From assembly GCA_028023455.1 (NCBI GenBank), contig JAQFVV010012422.1, forward strand, positions 9,894,337-9,958,336: DNA of 64,000 nucleotides, read 5' to 3'. The notes under the pieces were generated by a model. The model was given only the letters and a program-made list of their open reading frames with translations. It did not search any database and was not told the origin of the DNA. This stretch comes from Epiperipatus broadwayi (lineage: Eukaryota; Onychophora; Udeonychophora; Euonychophora; Peripatidae). This document shows, piece after piece, positions 59,796-64,000 of this stretch; the stretch's first letter is position 1; each line of letters begins with the position of its first letter. Position numbers and translations under genes: made by a program.

Positions 59796-60083
59796 TATAT
59801 TACTAAGTACCTCACTTAAATGCTCCTCCTATTAGTAATTCTTTCTTTTGTTTATAATATTCTTCATTAAATTCAAATGTAATCTTTTTACAACTAATTC
59901 TCATTATTTTCTCAATTTCTCTATTGGTATGTTTATTTTTTTATATTTATTATTTCTATATCTTTTTATTGTTACTCTATTGCTTTTTTGACATTTATAT
60001 TCATGTACATTGACACAACATCTATTTTTACCATGGTGAACTTATAATTATTATATTCATTTATTTTATCTCTAATCTTTTTT
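59796..60083 (-). pseudogene. Penelope-like element B, RT motif A to B part (minus strand)
   Basis: Read on the minus strand from 60083 leftwards: a segment ending NNYKFT leads to MVKIDVVSMYMNINVKKAIE (RT motif A with catalytic Asp, PLE-style D-V-V-S-M-Y-x-N-I). After frame changes it reads YYKQKKELLIGGA and LSEVLSNIY (motif B). The upstream part of the same RT is at 62525-62640 on the minus strand, separated by the hammerhead array. The left end near 59796 is a truncation or junction with remnant D2. It is inactive. Confidence 0.85.
60069..60083. repeat. 15-bp target duplication, left copy
   Basis: TCTCTAATCTTTTTT, identical to 62510-62524; the pair brackets the hammerhead array. Confidence 0.88.
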
Positions 60084-60227
60084 CACATGATCACATTTCC
60101 TATACTAGCACATTAACTGTTGATAAACAGAAAAAAACTCTCCATACAGTATTGCCACCTGTGCTAAACAGAGTAATCAATGGATGCCAGAAGGCTTGTG
60201 CATAAAATCCCTATCTAATGCCTACTC

Positions 60228-60286
60228 ATCCAATATCCCCAGACTAGTTTCTGGCTTGTGGCCTTCATCAGTGAGGAGCTTTGGAT
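60228..60286 (-). ncRNA. Type I hammerhead ribozyme, minus unit 1 (core intact)
   Basis: On the minus strand: helix I ATCCAA (60286-60281) pairs with TTGGAT (60233-60228), and CCTCA pairs with TGGGG next to the core. The core is CTGATGA (60271-60265), helix II GGC-CACAA-GCC, then GAAAC, a two-base helix III loop (TA) and GTC. Predicted cleavage follows the C at 60242. All invariant bases (C3, G5, A6, G8, A9, G12, A13, A14) are present. Confidence 0.85.
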
Positions 60287-60683
60287 CTGAGAGCACTGCA
60301 TCTAGATCTTAGGATCTAATACAACCCTCTAGCAACCACCTTTTATCTCTACTTAACTACAAAACTATGAGAATGAAATTGAAAACACAAAAAATATTTT
60401 CAATCTAAGCTCAATAGCTTATATAGTCATATGGGTCTGAACTCAGTTCAGCACCCATACATTTTGGTGTCTTTGGCTCTTTTACAACCATAGCCACCAC
60501 TATCCTATTAGGCAGGATTGGTGTTAAACCATTAAGCATCACATGATCACATTTCCTATACTAGCACATTAACTGTTGATAAACAGAACAAAACTCTCCA
60601 TACAGTATTGCCACCTGTGCTAAACAGAGTAATCAATTGATGCCAGGAGGCTTGTGCATAAAATCCCTATCTAATGCCTACTC

Positions 60684-60735
60684 ATCCAATATCCCCAGAC
60701 TAGTTTCTGGCTTGTGGCCTTCGTCACTGCTTCTA
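60684..60735 (-). ncRNA. Hammerhead remnant, minus unit 2 (deleted)
   Basis: The GTC cleavage site, GAAAC and helix II remain (CTAGTTTCTGGCTTGTGGCC on the plus strand), but a 24-bp deletion removes most of the 5' strand of helix I and changes the base before TGACGA, so the core reads GTGACGA. Expected to be inactive. Confidence 0.75.
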
Positions 60736-61115
60736 GATCTTAGGATCTAATGCAACCCTCTAGCAACCACCTTTTATCGCTACTTAACTACAAAACTATG
60801 AGAATGAAATTGGAAAATACAAAAAATATTTTCAATCTAAGCTCAATAGCTTATATAGTCATATGGGTCTGAACTCAGTTCAGCACCCATACCTTTTGGT
60901 GTCTTTGGCTCTTTTACAACCATAACCACCACTATCCTATTAGGCAGGATTGGTGTTAAACCATTAAGCATCACATAATCACATTTCTTATACTAGCACA
61001 TTAACTGTTGATAAACAGAACAAAACTCTCCATACAGTATTGCCACCTGTGCTAAACAGAGTAATCAATGGATGCCAGAAGGCTTGTGCATAAAATCCCT
61101 ATCTAATGCCTACTC

Positions 61116-61174
61116 ATCCAATATCCCCAGACTAGTTTCTGGCTTGTGGCCTTCGTCAGTGAGGAGCTTTGGAT
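61116..61174 (-). ncRNA. Type I hammerhead ribozyme, minus unit 3 (core intact)
   Basis: Same fold as minus unit 1, with core CTGACGA (61159-61153). Position 7 is the non-conserved base of the core, so the T-to-C change is neutral. Helix I ATCCAA/TTGGAT and CCTCA/TGGGG are intact. Predicted cleavage follows the C at 61130. Confidence 0.85.
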
Positions 61175-61512
61175 CTGAGAGCACTGCATCTAGATCTTAG
61201 GATCTAATTCAACCCTCTAGCAACCACCTTTTATCTCTACTTAACTACAAAACTATGAGAATGAAATTGAAAACACAAAAAATATTTTCAATCTAAGCTC
61301 AATAGCTTATATAGTCATATGGGTCTGAACTCAGTTCAGCACCCATACATTTTGGTGTCTTTGGCTCTTTTACAACCATAGCCACCACTATCCTATTAGG
61401 CAGGATTGGTGTTAAACCATTAAGCATCACATGATCACATTTCCTATACTAGCACATTAACTGTTGATAAACAGAACAAAACTCTCCATACAGTATTGCC
61501 ACCTGTGCTAAA

Positions 61513-61572
61513 CAGAGTAATCAATGGATGCCTGCACGAGCCTTCTGACATCCATTGATTACTCTGTTTAGC
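61513..61572. repeat. Head-to-head junction of the array
   Basis: AGAGTAATCAATGGATGCC on the left is mirrored by ACATCCATTGATTACTCT on the right, with TGCACGAGCCTTCTG between. Orientation of the 456-bp units switches here from minus to plus. Confidence 0.88.
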
Positions 61573-61898
61573 ACAGATGGCAATACTGTATGGAGAGTTT
61601 TGTTCTGTTTATCAACAGTTAATGTGCTAGTATAGGAAATGTGATCATGTGATGCTTAATGTTTAACACCAATCCTGCCTAATAGGATAGTGGTGGCTAT
61701 GGTTGTAAAAGAGCCAAAGACACCAAAATGTATGGGTGCTGAACTGAGTTCAGACCCATATGACTATATAAGCTATTGAGCTTAGATTGAAAATATTTTT
61801 TGTGTTTTCAATTTCATTCTCATAGTTTTGTAGTTAAGTAGAGATAAAAGGTGGTTGCTAGAGGGTTGCATTAGATCCTAAGATCTAGATGCTCTCAG

Positions 61899-61957
61899 AT
61901 CCAAAGCTCCTCACTGACGAAGGCCACAAGCCAGAAACTAGTCTGGGGATATTGGAT
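61899..61957 (+). ncRNA. Type I hammerhead ribozyme, plus unit 1 (core intact)
   Basis: Helix I ATCCAA (61899-61904) pairs with TTGGAT (61952-61957), and CCTCA with TGGGG. The core is CTGACGA (61914-61920), helix II GGC-CACAA-GCC, GAAAC at 61934-61938, GTC at 61941-61943. Predicted cleavage is between 61943 and 61944. The internal loop in helix I (AGCT opposite ATA) could make the tertiary contact with the helix II loop typical of active natural hammerheads. Confidence 0.87.
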
Positions 61958-62354
61958 GAGTAGGCATTAGATAGGGATTTTATGCACAAGCCTTCTGGCA
62001 TCCATTGATTACTCTGTTTAGCACAGGTGGCAATATTGTATGGAGAGTTTTGTTCTGTTTATCAACAGTTAATGTGCTAGTATAGGAAATGTGATCATGT
62101 GATGCTTAATGGTTTAACACCAATCCTGCCTAATAGGATAGTGGTGGCTATGGTTGTATAAGAGCCAAAGACACCAAAATGTATGGGTGCTGAACTGAGT
62201 TCAGACCCATATGACTATATAAGCTATTGAGCTTAGATTGAAAATATTTGTTGTGTTTTCAATTTCATTCTCATAGTTTTGTAGTTAAGTAGAGATAAAA
62301 GGTGGTTGCTAGAGGGTTGCATTAGATCCTAAGATCTAGATGCAGTGCTCTCAG

Positions 62355-62413
62355 ATCCAAAGCTCCTCACTGACAAAGGCCACAAACCAGAAACTAGTCT
62401 GGGGATATTGGAT
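62355..62413 (+). ncRNA. Hammerhead, plus unit 2 (G8 mutated)
   Basis: Helix I, GAAAC (62390-62394) and GTC (62397-62399) are intact, but the core reads CTGACAA (62370-62376): the catalytic G8 is A. Helix II is also weakened (GGC against ACC). It lies exactly 456 bases from plus unit 1. Expected to be inactive. Confidence 0.8.
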
Positions 62414-62509
62414 GAGTAGGCATTAGATAGGGATTTTATGCACAAGCCTTCTGGCATCCATTGATTACTCTGTTTAGCACAGGTGGCAATACTGTATGGA
62501 GAGTTTTGT

Positions 62510-62640
62510 TCTCTAATCTTTTTTATTAACTCTTTATTATTTTTAATATAAAAATTACTTTTATCATTAATATATTTTTTAAAAATATCATTTGATATCC
62601 ATTTAGATATTTTATCAAAATATGAATTTGTGCCATTTTA
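62510..62640 (-). pseudogene. Penelope-like element B, upstream RT part (minus strand)
   Basis: On the minus strand this reads GTNSYFDKISKWISNDIFKK and KSNFYIKNNKELIKKIRE, the stretch just before RT motif A in PLEs. It continues in frame into 60083-59796 if the array and one 15-bp duplication are skipped. The 15-bp right target duplication (62510-62524) is part of this coding sequence. The 5' end near 62640 abuts the head of PLE-C. Confidence 0.83.
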
Positions 62641-64000
62641 AAAAAAGAGATTTTTAGAAGAATATGTAATGAAAAGAAGGACATTATAAATAAAAATATA
62701 ATAATAAGATATGAGAAAAAAATGGATAGGTTGAAGAAAGTTAAAGAAATTAATGATTATAAAGAAGTATTTAATAAATATGAACAGAAGATTTGTAATT
62801 TAATGAATATTGAACTAACTGAAGAAGAAAAGAATGTATTAAATAAAGATATACAGTATGTGCAATATAGAATATCTAAAAATAAGGATGTAATAGAAGT
62901 GCAAACATTAATAGAGAAAATAGCATAAAAGTATTTGGAGAGTAATTATTGTAGGATTAATATAGACGCGTTCGTTAACAAAACCTCAATTATACCACCA
63001 TATGAAATCAAGAAAATTTTATCCCTCGGACCTAAATACGTAGGAGGAAGTTGGACATCCCCTAAACTTGAACTAATAGCGGATATCGAAGCGTGTCTCA
63101 TTAACAACATACAAAGAGACGCTATCATCACCGATATAGCTAAGCTATTAAATAACAATTTGGTTGATAAAGAAGATAAAGCATGGAATAAAAGTGTGTT
63201 AAATACTAAACAATATTTCAAAACACACAATATTACTTGTCTCAAAGAAGACAAAGGCAATCGCTTTATTTTATTAAATAACACCGATTACAAAAGTTAG
63301 TACATGATAACACTTTTAATATTAAACTAGACCGAGATAAATTTATTAATAATGTGCTTCGGACTTTTAGGGATAAAGGGATTACTAAATCTGAGTATTT
63401 CAGGATTTATCCTTCTGCCACTAGACAGACCCCCCCCCGAATGTTTGCCAATTCAAAACTACATAAACCAGGCGAACCGCTTAGATTGATGATGGATTTC
63501 GCTGGCATGCATTATTTTGATGCAGCCAAATTAGTCAATCAATTAATTATAGATTACCTTAATTTTGGCTCTTACACGATAAATTCTTCTTTTCAATTCA
63601 TCACCAGAATTAAAAATACTCAAATCTCTCATAGTTCTGTTATGGCTACGATGGATGTGAAGGAATTATACGGATCAATTAACAGAAAAGCATCCATCCA
63701 AATTATACACGAAGAGCTGTTACGAGTATCTTGTCCTAATGAAAGAATTAAATTTATTATGGCTTTTTTGACATGGCTTGATTCCCATATATTTACACTC
63801 TTCGAAAACAAATGGTACACAATGCAAGATGGTTGGCTCATGGACCTTCCTATTAGTGGTGTTTTATCTAGTATATATTTAAATAAATACGAGCAATCCA
63901 TCATTCCAAAATACTTCAACACTAACCTAGACTTCATATATATACGATATGTAGACGATATTTTCATCATAACCTCTAAAAATAATATTTTAAATATACA
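62641..64000 (+). pseudogene. Penelope-like element C reverse transcriptase, nearly intact, runs off window
   Basis: 62722-62928 encodes a charged N-terminal segment ending in an in-frame TAA. The same frame reopens and continues to 63298 (NIDAFVNKTSIIPPYEIKKI, LSLGPKYVGG, LKEDKGNRFILLNN). A frame change near 63290-63298, in an A run, leads to a frame open to the window edge with PPRMFANSKLHKPGEPLRLM (PLE K-hydrophobic-H-K block), MATMDVKELYGSI (motif A), LPISGVLSSIYLNKYE (motif B) and YIRYVDDIFIIT (motif C, catalytic YVDD). All RT catalytic residues up to motif C are kept. RT copies element RNA at the target; the GIY-YIG domain, if present, lies beyond 64000. One stop and one frameshift are the only visible lesions. 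No intact promoter or terminal repeat is assigned. Confidence 0.9.

Larger units (their letters stand above)
60084..62509. mobile_element. Retrozyme-like / PLE terminal-repeat array with hammerhead ribozymes
   Basis: Composed of units of about 456 bp. Three full units and a partial one are in minus orientation (unit landmarks CACATGATCACATTTCC at 60084 and 60540, a variant near 60972, and again near 61428). From about 61533 there are two-plus units in plus orientation, forming a head-to-head inverted repeat. Unit 2 has a deletion (period 432 instead of 456). Each full unit carries one hammerhead site. Identical 15-bp flanks show that the whole array was inserted as one piece into PLE-B, because removing it and one flank copy rejoins the PLE RT text around LIKKIRDKINEYNNYKFT. 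There is no ORF. This structure matches PLE terminal repeats or animal retrozymes, known hammerhead-bearing tandem retroelements mobilised by PLE enzymes. Confidence 0.88.

Noticed and set aside
62946-63970. Minus-strand open frames of 112-113 codons
   Set aside because: They are shadows of the plus-strand PLE-C RT, which carries all conserved RT motifs.

Overview
This is a very AT-rich, gene-poor piece of an animal nuclear genome, almost certainly an invertebrate with long introns or intergenic DNA. The metazoan assignment rests on one laminin-type EGF exon with good splice sites (52033-52134, + strand) and on the mix of transposable elements: RTE LINEs, Ty3/gypsy, Penelope-like elements (PLEs), Merlin, hAT and piggyBac-type elements, and a tRNA-Gly retrocopy. 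A lophotrochozoan such as a mollusc is plausible but not proven. No bacterial-type genes, operons, rRNA or CRISPR arrays are visible.

Layout. 1-9 kb: unannotated AT-rich DNA, a foldback at 1670-2200, a 5'-truncated RTE LINE (5405-6270, minus) and short tandem duplications. 9.3-14.35 kb: a near-perfect palindromic MITE, a 105-bp TA microsatellite, and an unclassified repeat made of two blocks (Q, 10141-11320; P, 12060-14340) with a second RTE fragment between them. 14.36-22.9 kb: a complete but decayed gypsy element (gypsy-1) with two LTRs; its RT is split by a 745-bp piggyBac-type insertion with TTAA target duplications. 22.9-28.9 kb: inverted copies of P and Q in permuted order, a TTAA-flanked MITE and a broken Merlin transposon. 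29.9-30.5 kb: a non-autonomous hAT element with an 8-bp duplication. 33.7 kb: a tRNA-Gly retrocopy with a 12-bp duplication. 36.0-43.3 kb: a second decayed gypsy element (gypsy-2), inserted in an AT repeat. 44-55 kb: PLE remnants, short minisatellites and the single host exon. 55.4-58.6 kb: remains of a third LTR element (gag-like ORF, polypurine tract, LTR). 59.4-64 kb: PLE territory.

The most interesting region is 59.8-62.6 kb. An array of about 456-bp units, arranged as a head-to-head inverted repeat, is flanked by identical 15-bp target duplications and interrupts the RT coding sequence of an older minus-strand PLE. Each unit carries a type I hammerhead ribozyme site. Three of five keep an intact catalytic core with covarying helix I, one has lost the catalytic G8, and one is deleted. 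This is the architecture expected of a PLE terminal repeat or of an animal retrozyme that uses PLE machinery. A younger, nearly intact PLE begins directly beside it on the plus strand and runs off the window.

None of the mobile-element genes seen here is fully intact. The window reads as layered retrotransposon insertions around one host exon.
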